Shown here: one piece after another, positions 7,035-15,181 of the stretch
How positions within the stretch are numbered: position 1 is the stretch's first letter
How the letters are laid out: each line of letters begins with the position of its first letter
Origin: Brevundimonas sp.
Lineage (GTDB): Bacteria; Pseudomonadota; Alphaproteobacteria; Caulobacterales; Caulobacteraceae
Direction of reading: 5' to 3'
Length of the DNA stretch: 17,764 nt
Assembly: GCA_031119155.1 (NCBI GenBank)
Contig: JAVHYH010000037.1
Span: forward strand, 1 to 17,764
Program-made: the position numbers and the translations under genes
Notes under the pieces: generated by a model
What the model was told of the DNA's origin: nothing
The model's database searches: none
Seen by the model: the letters and a program-made list of their open reading frames with translations, nothing else

Positions 7035-7074
7035 CTTGTACCGCTCGGTAAATGTTTGTACTGGTCGGTACAAG
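7035..7074. promoter_or_regulatory. Two tandem palindromic operators, probable TetR binding sites
   Basis: Two similar near-palindromes start at 7036 and 7056, exactly 20 bases apart. Site 1 reads TTGTACCGCTCGGTAAAT and site 2 reads TTGTACTGGTCGGTACAA. Aligned over 20 bases they match at 16 positions. Both fit the form TTGTAC-cgnncg-GTACAA, an arrangement typical of TetR-family operators. The outermost arms CTTGTACCG (7035-7043) and CGGTACAAG (7066-7074) also form a perfect 9-base inverted repeat. They sit about 110 bases before a gene pair that encodes a TetR regulator, so autoregulation is likely. The protein that binds them is inferred. Confidence 0.65.
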
Positions 7075-7181
7075 TTGAGGAGTTGGCGGCCGGACGCCGC
7101 CCTGTCTCCCCAGCCGTCCTTGTAATCCCGGCTGCGCGATCCTGCGTTCGCCACACCGACCAGACCTTGAAAGGCGCCCAG

Positions 7182-7646
7182 ATGTCCCGCCCCCCGCTGC
7201 CCCCGTTCACCCATGAAACCGCTGTCGAGAAGGTTCGTCTGGCCGAAGACGGCTGGAATACGCGCGACGCCGCCAAGGTCGCCCTGGCCTATTCCGTCGA
7301 CACGCGCTGGCGGAACCGGGTCGAGTTCACGACGACCCGCGACGAGGCGCAGGCCCTGCTGGAGCGCAAGTGGAACAGGGAGCTCGAGTATCGGCTGATC
7401 AAGGAGCTTTGGGCCTTCACCGGCAACCGCATTGCCGTGCGCTACGCCTACGAGTATCGCGATGACGCCGGACAGTGGTTCCGCGCCTACGGAAACGAGA
7501 ACTGGCTCTTCGCCGAAGACGGACTGATGTCGAACCGCCATTCCAGCATCAACGAGATGCCGATCAAGGAGTCGGAGCGCCTGTTCTTCTGGCCGCTCGG
7601 GCGCCGTCCGGACGATCATGCCTCGCTGAGCGAGCTCGGCCTGTGA
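7182..7646 (+). CDS. DUF1348 / nuclear transport factor 2-like family protein
   Basis: This 154-residue protein matches the DUF1348 family, which has an NTF2/SnoaL-like alpha-beta cone fold. Characteristic stretches are VRLAEDGWNTRDAAKVALAY, DTRWRNRVEF and LFAEDGLMSNRHSSINE, and the tail RLFFWPLGRRP is typical. The family fits the whole protein from about residue 12 to 145. The fold has a cavity that could bind a small molecule, but no reaction is established for the family. The start at 7182 has AAGG at 7171-7174; the frame extends upstream through the operator region, which is unlikely to be translated. The gene overlaps the TetR gene by four bases (GTGA). It is probably induced when that repressor is released from the upstream operators. 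Confidence 0.88.
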   Translation: MSRPPLPPFTHETAVEKVRLAEDGWNTRDAAKVALAYSVDTRWRNRVEFTTTRDEAQALLERKWNRELEYRLIKELWAFTGNRIAVRYAYEYRDDAGQWFRAYGNENWLFAEDGLMSNRHSSINEMPIKESERLFFWPLGRRPDDHASLSELGL

Positions 7647-8224
7647 GCTCCAAACGCGTCCTCACCGACCGCGAAAGCGCCCTGCCGGCCCTGGCGGAAG
7701 CGTTCCGCGAGCACGGGTTCGAGGGCGCGACCCTGGCCTCGCTGTCGAAGGCGACCGGGCTCGGCAAGGGCAGCCTCTACAACTTCTTTCCCGGCGGGAA
7801 GGAAGAGATGATGGAGGCGGTCCTGGAGAATATCGACGGTTGGTTCGCCAACGCGATCTTCCAGCCGCTGGAGCAGGGTGTCGATCCGGCGGCGGCCGTT
7901 ACGGCGATGTTCGACGATGTGACCGAGTATTTCCGGTCCGGAAGACGGGTCTGCGTCGTCGGAAGCCTCGGGCTGAACTCCGCCGGCGAGGCGTTCTCGG
8001 CCAGGGTGAAGGACTATTTCGCGCGCTGGATTTCGGCCCTGGCCCACTGCCTTGAAGTGGGGCGGGTCCCGCCGGCCCTGGCCCTGGATCTCGCTGAAGA
8101 GGCGGTCTCCGGAATACAGGGAGCGATCGTCCTGGCGCGGGCGCTTGGTGATGATGCGAGCTTTCGACGGATTGTTCGCCGCCACCAGACGGCATTGCTG
8201 GACGCCCTCAACCGCTACGCCTGA
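7643..8224 (+). CDS. TetR/AcrR family transcriptional regulator (LmrA/YxaF-like C-terminal half)
   Basis: This 193-residue protein has the TetR N-terminal DNA-binding domain at residues 9-56. It includes the core GFEGATLASLSKATGLGKGS and the following LYNFFPGGKEEMM, typical of helix-turn-helix plus helix 4. The C-terminal half (residues 70-190, including SGRRVCVVGSLGLNSAGEAF) resembles the ligand-binding domain of LmrA/YxaF-type repressors. The GTG start at 7643 overlaps the TGA of the DUF1348 gene as GTGA, which strongly supports this start and implies translational coupling. The frame is open upstream only inside that gene. The tandem palindromes at 7035-7074 are the obvious candidate operators, so it probably represses its own operon. 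The ligand is unknown; an electrophile, quinone or xenobiotic would fit the neighbouring hydrolase but is not shown. Confidence 0.9.
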   Translation: MSSKRVLTDRESALPALAEAFREHGFEGATLASLSKATGLGKGSLYNFFPGGKEEMMEAVLENIDGWFANAIFQPLEQGVDPAAAVTAMFDDVTEYFRSGRRVCVVGSLGLNSAGEAFSARVKDYFARWISALAHCLEVGRVPPALALDLAEEAVSGIQGAIVLARALGDDASFRRIVRRHQTALLDALNRYA

Positions 8225-8379
8225 CCTTCGAAGGCGCGGGCCGACAGGCCCGTAGCCGGCGGAGAACGCAACTTCCAAACCAGGACATGGCCCAGCCACG
8301 GCCAAGCCACGCGCGCCCTCGCGCGGGGAGCGCGGCAGGCTGCGTCCGCCTCACCCCATGTCTCCCAAGGAGCACGATC

Positions 8380-9345
8380 ATGGCCGACCTGTCCCGGCGC
8401 AACATCCTCGCAAGCGGCGCACTCGCGGCCGCCCTCCCCTGGCTGCCGAGTGCGGCGGCCGCCTTCACCCCATCCCAAACCACCCGCAATGGAGAAACCC
8501 TCATGACCAACGGCTTTGTCACCACCACCGACGGCGTCGAAATCTTCTACAAGGACTGGGGCCCCCGGGACGCCCAGCCGATCGTCTTCCACCATGGCTG
8601 GCCGCTGTCGTCGGACGACTGGGACACGCAGATGCTGTTCTTCCTGGCCCAGGGCTTCCGCGTCGTCGCCCATGATCGCCGGGGCCATGGCCGCTCCGAA
8701 CAGGTCAGCGACGGGCACGACATGGCGCACTATGCGGCGGACGCCGCCGCGGTGATGGAACATCTGGACCTGCGCAACGCCGTCCACATCGGCCACTCGA
8801 CCGGCGGCGGCGAGGTGGCGGCCTATGTCGCGCGCTACGGCCTGCCGCAGGGCCGCGTCGCCAAGGCCGTTCTGGTCAGCGCCGTGCCTCCGATCATGCT
8901 GCGGACCGCGCGCTATCCCGGCGGCCTGCCGATCGAGGTGTTCGACGGTTTGCGCGCCGGTCTGGCCGCCAACCGCGCGCAGTTCTTCCGCGATGTCGCC
9001 TCGGGTCCGTTCTACGGGTTCAACCGTGCGGGCGCGGATGTGAAGGAAGCGGTCATCGACAACTGGTGGCGCCAAGGCATGATGGGCAGCGCCAAGGCCC
9101 ACTACGAAGGCATCAAGGCCTTCTCCGAGACCGACCAGACCGGCGACCTGAAGGCGATCACCGTCCCGACGCTCGTCCTGCACGGCGATGACGACCAGGT
9201 GGTGCCCTACCGGAACGCCGGGGTGCTCCAGGCCGAGATCCTGCCGCGGGCCACGTTGAAGATCTACAACGGCTTCTCGCACGGCATGCTCACGGTCAAT
9301 GCGGACGTGATCAACCCCGATCTGCTGGCCTTCGTGCAGGGCTGA
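8380..9345 (+). CDS. Tat-exported alpha/beta hydrolase of the non-haem haloperoxidase family
   Basis: This 321-residue protein starts at ATG 8380, seven bases after a perfect AAGGAG (8367-8372). The N-terminus is a twin-arginine signal peptide: SRRNIL followed by a hydrophobic stretch ending near AAAA at residues 25-28. The mature part is an alpha/beta hydrolase close to cofactor-free chloroperoxidases and aryl esterases. It shows VTTTDGVEIFYKDWG, the oxyanion-hole region HHGWPLSSDDW, the nucleophile elbow GHSTGG with Ser140, the acid in HGDDDQVVP (Asp272) and the base in FSHGML (His301). The triad is complete. Members hydrolyse esters or make peracids; the natural substrate is unknown. It lies 155 bases after the TetR gene in the same direction and ends at a clear terminator. 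A second start inside the gene (8503) would give a cytoplasmic form. Confidence 0.9.
   Translation: MADLSRRNILASGALAAALPWLPSAAAAFTPSQTTRNGETLMTNGFVTTTDGVEIFYKDWGPRDAQPIVFHHGWPLSSDDWDTQMLFFLAQGFRVVAHDRRGHGRSEQVSDGHDMAHYAADAAAVMEHLDLRNAVHIGHSTGGGEVAAYVARYGLPQGRVAKAVLVSAVPPIMLRTARYPGGLPIEVFDGLRAGLAANRAQFFRDVASGPFYGFNRAGADVKEAVIDNWWRQGMMGSAKAHYEGIKAFSETDQTGDLKAITVPTLVLHGDDDQVVPYRNAGVLQAEILPRATLKIYNGFSHGMLTVNADVINPDLLAFVQG
8491..8505 (+). promoter_or_regulatory. Possible internal translation start of the hydrolase gene
   Basis: GGAG at 8491-8494 lies eight bases before an in-frame ATG at 8503-8505 (codon 42). Starting here would remove the Tat signal and leave a protein beginning MTNGFVTTTDGVEIFYKDWG, which looks like the usual N-terminus of cytoplasmic haloperoxidase-family proteins. 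The upstream start also has a good ribosome binding site, so both may be used. Confidence 0.35.
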
Positions 9346-9354
9346 TCCGGGAGC

Positions 9355-9395
9355 GCCGGGGAGGCTCGCGACAGACGCGGCTTCCCCGGCTTTCT
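9355..9395 (+). terminator. Rho-independent terminator after the hydrolase gene
   Basis: GCCGGGGA (9355-9362) pairs perfectly with TCCCCGGC (9383-9390). The stem can be extended inward by four more pairs including G-T wobbles, and TTTCT follows directly. The hairpin begins ten bases after the hydrolase stop codon, as expected for a GC-rich intrinsic terminator. The T-run is short. Confidence 0.65.
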
Positions 9396-9825
9396 GGCCC
9401 GGGAGGGGAAGAGACGGGCCGGTTCGCCGCCGTCGGATCCGGCGCCCGCAGAGCTCGTAGAACCCCGTATAACCAAAGTGATTGGTGTGTCGGGGACCGG
9501 TCAGGGGTACAACGAACCTGCGTCCGGTTTTCAGTAACAACGGGCGCAGACGCAGGCGGCCCGAACCTCTCCCCCCCTTGGCTCCGGACCGCCTCGTCAC
9601 CTTCATCCGGCCGGTGCGTCTCCGTGGAAGAGGCCGGGTGAGGGCGAACGCGATCCGGCGGCTCATTCAAACTTCCCCCCGAGCGGGCCCCGGATCGCAA
9701 CGCCCCCATGCAGGATCCGACTCGCGGCATCGGACTGCGACCAACTGAACCTTGATCAGGTCCGGAAAACGGGATCACAGTGCGTCCAGACCAGACCGCG
9801 CAAAGCGGCGGACCAGGAAACGCAC
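9396..9825. other. Gene-free stretch upstream of the acyl-CoA synthetase with nested inverted repeats
   Basis: No believable protein or RNA gene was recognised in these 430 bases. Two symmetric elements stand out. In the first, ACCAA/TTGGT (9472-9476 and 9482-9486) is nested inside CCCCG/CGGGG (9463-9467 and 9491-9495). The second is CCTGCGTC (9517-9524) with its exact complement GACGCAGG (9549-9556). They may be regulator sites or leader RNA structures for the downstream gene. The ribosome binding sequence AGGA at 9815-9818 precedes its ATG. Confidence 0.4.
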
Positions 9826-11565
<1,740 letters not shown>

Positions 11566-11581
11566 GAGCCGTCAGATCGAC

Positions 11582-11761
11582 GGTTCATCACAACGCGCAC
11601 AACGAACCACGAAGGACACGACGAGAGCCGGGAAGCGGCTTTGACAGCGCCCTGCTTCGACGGAATCGGGAAGGGCCGCGTTGCGGCCGATGGTTCACCA
11701 CGCGGCTGCTCCCGTCCTCGTCGTGTCCGTTGTGCCTTCGTCGTGTTCGTTGTGATGAACC
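11582..11761. repeat. Long imperfect inverted repeat between convergent genes
   Basis: The left arm (11582-11625) and the right arm (11717-11761) are near-complementary over about 45 bases, with roughly seven mismatches or gaps. The outer 14 bases (GGTTCATCACAACG) and the inner 12 bases (GGACACGACGAG) match perfectly. Each arm is built from degenerate units resembling CACGACGAA or CACGAAGGA. The 91-base loop holds two smaller hairpins: AGCCG/CGGCT (11626-11640, followed by TT) and GGCCGC/GCGGCC (11674-11688). It lies between the stop of the acyl-CoA synthetase and the stop of cheE, so it could serve as a bidirectional terminator or transcript-end stabiliser. It may also belong to a dispersed genomic repeat family. 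Confidence 0.8.
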
Positions 11762-11780
11762 TGCGCTTGAAGCAGCAGGT

Positions 11781-12239
11781 TCAGGTCGCGGGCGCGAAGG
11801 CCCCGAGCACGCTCTTCAGGCCCTGGAGCAGGAGGTCGGACTCGGCGCCGACCTTGCAGCCGCCGGTGTGGATCAGGCGCAGGGCCTTCACATGGACCTC
11901 GACGGCGGGCCAGTTCCACACGCCCGTGGTCTGCATGCGCTCGCTGAGATCGCACAGGCTGTAGCCGGCGGTGTAGAGCGGGCCGGTGTCGAAGAAGCCG
12001 GCCAGATCGACCAGGCTGGAGGCCAGGCCATAGACCTGGGCGCGGCCTTCCGGCGCGCCGACGGCGGCGAGCAGCTCCAGCTGGCCGATCAGGCATTCGA
12101 TGTCGTCCATCACCCCGGCGCGGTGGCGCTGCAGGCCGGCGTCGGCCAGACGCTGGGCGTCGGCGATGGTGCGGCCGCCGGGGCGAGCCAGTTGTTTCGC
12201 CAGAGGACTGACGACCTTGGTGGTGCGAACCTGGCTCAC
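11781..12239 (-). CDS. cheE: Chemotaxis protein CheE
   Basis: This 152-residue protein is identified as CheE mainly by position: it is the last gene of a cluster that follows the Caulobacter order cheA-W-R-B-Y-D-U-Y-E. The sequence is mostly helical (residues 20-60 and 68-90), with no membrane segment and no catalytic motif I can name. The stretch DDIECLIGQLELLAAVG and the tail ESDLLLQGLKSVLGAF look like amphipathic helices suited to protein binding. The GTG start at 12239 overlaps the TGA of the preceding cheY as GTGA, which fixes the start and couples translation. A longer frame begins within that gene but is not credible. The biochemical role of CheE is not settled; a regulator of CheA or CheY activity is the usual suspicion. 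The name is an inference from synteny. Confidence 0.75.
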   Translation of the reverse strand: MSQVRTTKVVSPLAKQLARPGGRTIADAQRLADAGLQRHRAGVMDDIECLIGQLELLAAVGAPEGRAQVYGLASSLVDLAGFFDTGPLYTAGYSLCDLSERMQTTGVWNWPAVEVHVKALRLIHTGGCKVGAESDLLLQGLKSVLGAFAPAT

Positions 12240-12835
12240 AGCGAGACCCGCATGGGCTTCATCAGCATGTCGATGTCGGATTGATCCATATTGGCCTCGG
12301 CCGGTTCGCCGACGTGGGTGGACAGGTCGCCGGCGCGGCGGCCGGGCTCGCCCAGCGGCGGACCGAAATTGCGGACCCGGCGGTCGGGGCCGACATAGGT
12401 TTCGCATTCGACGAACTCGCGCTCGTCATTGCCCAGCCACAGGATGCGGCGCAGCAGGACGGCGGGGGTCAGGGGCTTGGCGACGACGAAGCTGGCGCCG
12501 CAGTCGCGGCTCTTCTGGATGCTGGACTGGGCCGCGTGGCCGGTCAGCATGATCACCGGCGTGTGGCGGGCCGGGGCCGGCGTCTCGCGGCGCAGCCAGC
12601 GGGTGAACTCATAGCCGTCCATCTCGGGCATGGAGCAGTCGACGAGGATCAGATCGACGGCCTGGGTCTTGAGGATCTCCGTCGCCTCGACCGCGCTTTC
12701 GCACTTGATCTGCCGCTTCACGCCGAAGCCGTGGAAGATCGAGCTGAGCATATCCAGCGACTTGGCGTTGTCGTCGATCAGCAGCACCGAGGAGTGCTCC
12801 AGATTGACGCGGGTGTTGGCGGCGGAGGCGGACAT
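12236..12835 (-). CDS. CheY-type response regulator with C-terminal extension (CheYIII position)
   Basis: This 199-residue protein has a receiver domain at residues 14-133 with all conserved residues: acidic pair Asp21-Asp22, phosphoacceptor Asp66 in LILVDCSMPEMDG, Thr98 in VIMLTG and Lys120 in VAKPLTP. After the receiver come about 65 residues without a known output domain. They include YVGPDRRVRNFGPP, a YxGPDRR motif seen in several alphaproteobacterial receiver proteins, and a tail ending near MDQSDIDMLMKPMRVSL. It therefore should act by protein contact, not DNA binding. It matches the third CheY of the Caulobacter cluster by position. The ATG at 12835 is four bases after the cheU stop, and its own stop overlaps the cheE start. 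CheA is the likely phosphodonor; whether it binds the motor or acts as a phosphate sink cannot be told. Confidence 0.85.
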   Translation of the reverse strand: MSASAANTRVNLEHSSVLLIDDNAKSLDMLSSIFHGFGVKRQIKCESAVEATEILKTQAVDLILVDCSMPEMDGYEFTRWLRRETPAPARHTPVIMLTGHAAQSSIQKSRDCGASFVVAKPLTPAVLLRRILWLGNDEREFVECETYVGPDRRVRNFGPPLGEPGRRAGDLSTHVGEPAEANMDQSDIDMLMKPMRVSL

Positions 12836-12839
12836 GGCG

Positions 12840-13184
12840 TCAGTCGAACAGATGCAGGTCGCCGGCGTCGTCAGCCGGGGCGGAGGGGGCGCGTGGAGCC
12901 TGCTGCCCGTTCAGGCGACCGGCCATGTCGGCGAGAAGCACGCCGGAAACCGCGTCGGCCGAGGTCTGGCCCGAGGCCAGGCCGTCCAGCACCCCGGCGA
13001 CGGCGTCGAGCCGCTGGATCAGGACATCCAGCGCCTGGGCGTCGGTCAGGGCCTCGGCCCGGTGCTCGGCGGGCAGGCGGCGGACGAGGTCCGTCAGCAG
13101 GCCCGACACCCGGTCCACGCCCGCGCGGACATCGCCGATCTCGGCGGCCAGGGCGGCCAGCAGGGAGGGCGCGTCGGCAGGCAT
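12840..13184 (-). CDS. cheU: Chemotaxis protein CheU
   Basis: This 114-residue protein is named CheU from its place between cheD and the long cheY, as in the Caulobacter chemotaxis cluster. It is almost wholly helical (residues 5-35, 45-72, 77-92), with hydrophobic heptads such as VSGLLTDLVRRL and LDVLIQRLDAVAGVLDGL that suggest a coiled coil or helical bundle. A flexible Ala/Pro linker leads to the C-terminal tail DAGDLHLFD, which resembles the tail of the neighbouring CheD (GGELELF). No enzyme motif is seen. The ATG shares one base with the cheD stop. Its function is not established; a scaffold or adaptor that docks through the tail is an inference. Confidence 0.75.
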   Translation of the reverse strand: MPADAPSLLAALAAEIGDVRAGVDRVSGLLTDLVRRLPAEHRAEALTDAQALDVLIQRLDAVAGVLDGLASGQTSADAVSGVLLADMAGRLNGQQAPRAPSAPADDAGDLHLFD

Positions 13185-13729
13185 CAGAACAGCTCCAGTT
13201 CGCCGCCGGTCTCGACCGGCGGGGGCGCGACCACGGGACGCGCGGGCGGGGTGACGACGTCGGTGACGCCCCGCTGCAGGGCGCGACCGCTGACCGGCCA
13301 GTAGTGCAGGCGACGGCCGCCGGCGCCGCGCAGGCTGCCGCCCACGACACGGATGCCTTCGTCGCGCAGGAAGCGTTCGGCGAAGTCGGCGTTCTGCATG
13401 CCGACGTCGCGCAGGCTGTCGAACATGCGACCGCCGCCGAACAGCTTGGCCTCCAGACGTTCGCGACGGGCGCCGGCCTTGATCAGGTCGTTGATCAGCA
13501 GCTCCATCGCATAGGCGCCGTAGCGGCGGCCCGCGTCGGTGCCCGCGCCCGCGCCGTCCGGCAGCAGGAAGTGGTTCATGCCGCCGACGCCGGCGAGCGG
13601 ATCGGTCAGGCAGGCGGCGACGCAGCTGCCCAGCACCGTGGTCAGCATGACGTTCGGGTCGTCGGTGATGTGGTGCTCGCCCTGGCCGACGTGGACGCGC
13701 ACTTCACCCCGGTCCGGCGCCGGGCTCAT
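13184..13729 (-). CDS. cheD: Chemoreceptor glutamine deamidase CheD
   Basis: This 181-residue protein is CheD, which deamidates receptor glutamines to glutamates and in some bacteria partners with CheC. The catalytic residues are visible: Cys36 in TTVLGSCVAA and His53 in GGMNHFLLP, 17 residues apart as in the characterised Thermotoga enzyme, with Thr30 six residues before the cysteine. The family domain covers residues 10-150, including YGAYAMELLINDLIKAGA and KLFGGGRMF. A proline-rich linker (150-174) and the tail GGELELF extend beyond the core. No cheC gene is visible in this cluster. ATG 13729 overlaps the cheY stop as ATGA, and its own stop shares a base with the cheU start. It acts in the cytoplasm at receptor arrays in sensory adaptation. 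Confidence 0.93.
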   Translation of the reverse strand: MSPAPDRGEVRVHVGQGEHHITDDPNVMLTTVLGSCVAACLTDPLAGVGGMNHFLLPDGAGAGTDAGRRYGAYAMELLINDLIKAGARRERLEAKLFGGGRMFDSLRDVGMQNADFAERFLRDEGIRVVGGSLRGAGGRRLHYWPVSGRALQRGVTDVVTPPARPVVAPPPVETGGELELF

Positions 13730-14115
13730 GTCAGGGGACCGAAGACGGCTTCCAGCTTCTCTTTCAGCTGGGCGACGGTGAAGGGTTTGACCAGGTAGTT
13801 GTTGACCCCGAACTGCACCGCGCGCTGGACCAGCTCGCGGTCGGCGCGGCCGGTCAGCATGACGAAGGCGGTGGTCTGGATCGGCGGGTGGGCGCGGATG
13901 GCGCGCAGCAGGCCCAGACCGTCCAGGTTCGGCATGTTGAAGTCCGAGATGACCAGATGCACCGGCTTGGTGACGATCTCGCGCAGGGCGATCTCGCCGT
14001 CGGCGGCCTCGCGGATTTCACGCACGCCGAGCTGCTGCAGGCTGTTGCGGACCAGCGACCGCATGGTCAGCTGATCGTCGACGACAAGAACGTGGAGGGA
14101 GGCGGCGGCAGGCAT
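13726..14115 (-). CDS. cheY: Single-domain response regulator CheY (CheYII position)
   Basis: This 129-residue protein is a stand-alone receiver. Conserved residues are Asp13-Asp14, phosphoacceptor Asp58 in LVISDFNMPNLDG, Thr88 in VMLTGR and Lys110 in YLVKPFT. The length is that of a classic CheY, with no output domain. The ATG at 14115 is preceded by GAAGGA and lies ten bases after the cheB stop; the frame extends upstream into cheB but without support. Phospho-CheY from CheA would bind the flagellar switch or compete for phosphate. Its downstream overlap with cheD (ATGA) ties its translation to the adaptation enzyme. In the Caulobacter order this is CheYII. Which of the CheY proteins controls the motor here is unknown. 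Confidence 0.92.
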   Translation of the reverse strand: MPAAASLHVLVVDDQLTMRSLVRNSLQQLGVREIREAADGEIALREIVTKPVHLVISDFNMPNLDGLGLLRAIRAHPPIQTTAFVMLTGRADRELVQRAVQFGVNNYLVKPFTVAQLKEKLEAVFGPLT

Positions 14116-14125
14116 ACGGGATCCT

Positions 14126-15181
14126 TCAGGCAGCAGTCGTGTCGGCGCGGGGGGAGGCGGCGCACAGGTCGAGGATGGCGGGACGGAGACGTTGGAGCGG
14201 CAGCTGGCGCTCGACGGCGCCGATCTCGTGGGCGGCGCGCGGCATGCCGTAGACGACGGAGGTGCCCTCGTCCTGGCCCAGGGTCCGGGCGCCCTTTTCA
14301 CGCATGTTGAGCAGGCCCTTGGCCCCGTCCTTGCCCATGCCGGTCAGGATGACGCCGGTCATCGGACGGTTCAGGCGGGCGACGGAATCGAACAGGACAT
14401 CGACCGACGGGCGGTGGCCGTTGACGGTGTCCGAGCGGAGCAGACGGCAGCGCGGGGCGGCGCCGCCGGAGACTTCCAGATGCGCCTCGCCGCCGGGGGC
14501 GATGTAGATGTGGCCCGGCTTCACCGGCGCGCCGTCCTCGGCCTCGGTGACGGTGGGGGCGCAGACCTTGTCCAGACGGGCCGCGAAGCTCCTGGTGAAG
14601 CTGGCGGGCATGTGCTGGGTGATGACGGTCGCCGGGCAGTTGGCCGGGAAGCCCTGCAGGATCGTCAGCAGCGCCTCGACCCCGCCGGTGGAGGCGCCGA
14701 TGGCCAGCACATGGTTGGGGTCCGGACGATAGTCGCCGGGCGCGGCGGGCACGGCGGCCGCGGCGTCGCCACGCGGGCGGACCCGGGCGCGGGCGGCGGC
14801 CTTCACCTTGGCGGCCAGATCCGCAAAGGCGATCGTCGCGGGGGTGCCGTCCATGGGCTTGCCGATGGCGTCCACGGCGCCCAGCTCCAGCGCCGCGACG
14901 GTGGTGTCGGCGCCATTCTGGGTCAGGGTCGAGACCATGACCACCGGCATCGGCCGCAGGCGCATGATCTTCTCGAGGAACTCCAGCCCGTTCATATTGG
15001 GCATCTCGACGTCGAGGGTGATGACGTCGGGATTCAGCCGCTTGATGGCCTCGCGGGCCTCCAGCGGATCGGCGGCCGAGCCGACCACCTCGATCTCGGG
15101 ATCGCGGCGCAGGGCGGCGGTCAGCAGCCCCCGCATGGTGGGGCTGTCATCGACGACCAGAACGGTGACGGGAGAGGTCAC
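14126..15181 (-). CDS. cheB: Chemotaxis response regulator protein-glutamate methylesterase CheB
   Basis: This 351-residue protein has an N-terminal receiver (residues 6-112: Asp11-Asp12, phosphoacceptor Asp57 in VITLDVEMPNMNG, Lys108 in IGKPMDG). A linker rich in Ala, Arg and Pro (120-152) leads to the methylesterase domain (155-345). The catalytic triad is Ser164 in IGASTGGVEAL, His190 in ITQHMP and Asp285 in GMGKDGAKG, nearly the same numbers as in the enterobacterial enzyme. It removes methyl groups from chemoreceptor glutamates when phosphorylated by CheA and can also deamidate. The GTG start at 15181 overlaps the cheR stop as GTGA, which fixes the start; an upstream extension of the frame lies inside cheR. 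The C-terminus ends with a short Ala/Thr tail. Confidence 0.95.
   Translation of the reverse strand: MTSPVTVLVVDDSPTMRGLLTAALRRDPEIEVVGSAADPLEAREAIKRLNPDVITLDVEMPNMNGLEFLEKIMRLRPMPVVMVSTLTQNGADTTVAALELGAVDAIGKPMDGTPATIAFADLAAKVKAAARARVRPRGDAAAAVPAAPGDYRPDPNHVLAIGASTGGVEALLTILQGFPANCPATVITQHMPASFTRSFAARLDKVCAPTVTEAEDGAPVKPGHIYIAPGGEAHLEVSGGAAPRCRLLRSDTVNGHRPSVDVLFDSVARLNRPMTGVILTGMGKDGAKGLLNMREKGARTLGQDEGTSVVYGMPRAAHEIGAVERQLPLQRLRPAILDLCAASPRADTTAA

Noticed and set aside
6366..7619. 417-codon minus-strand frame
   Set aside because: It is antisense to the DUF1348 gene and the 85-residue gene and crosses the operator region; its protein has no recognisable domain and looks like a GC-rich shadow.
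8237..8252. CGGGCC/GGCCCG hairpin after the TetR gene
   Set aside because: The stem is only six base pairs and no T-run follows, so it is not convincing as a terminator.
8215..9666. 483-codon minus-strand frame
   Set aside because: It is antisense to the haloperoxidase-family gene, which has a complete catalytic triad, a good ribosome binding site and a terminator.
12281..13798. 505-codon plus-strand frame across the chemotaxis genes
   Set aside because: It is antisense to cheY, cheU and cheD, all with clear family residues or synteny, and is only a shadow of their codon bias.
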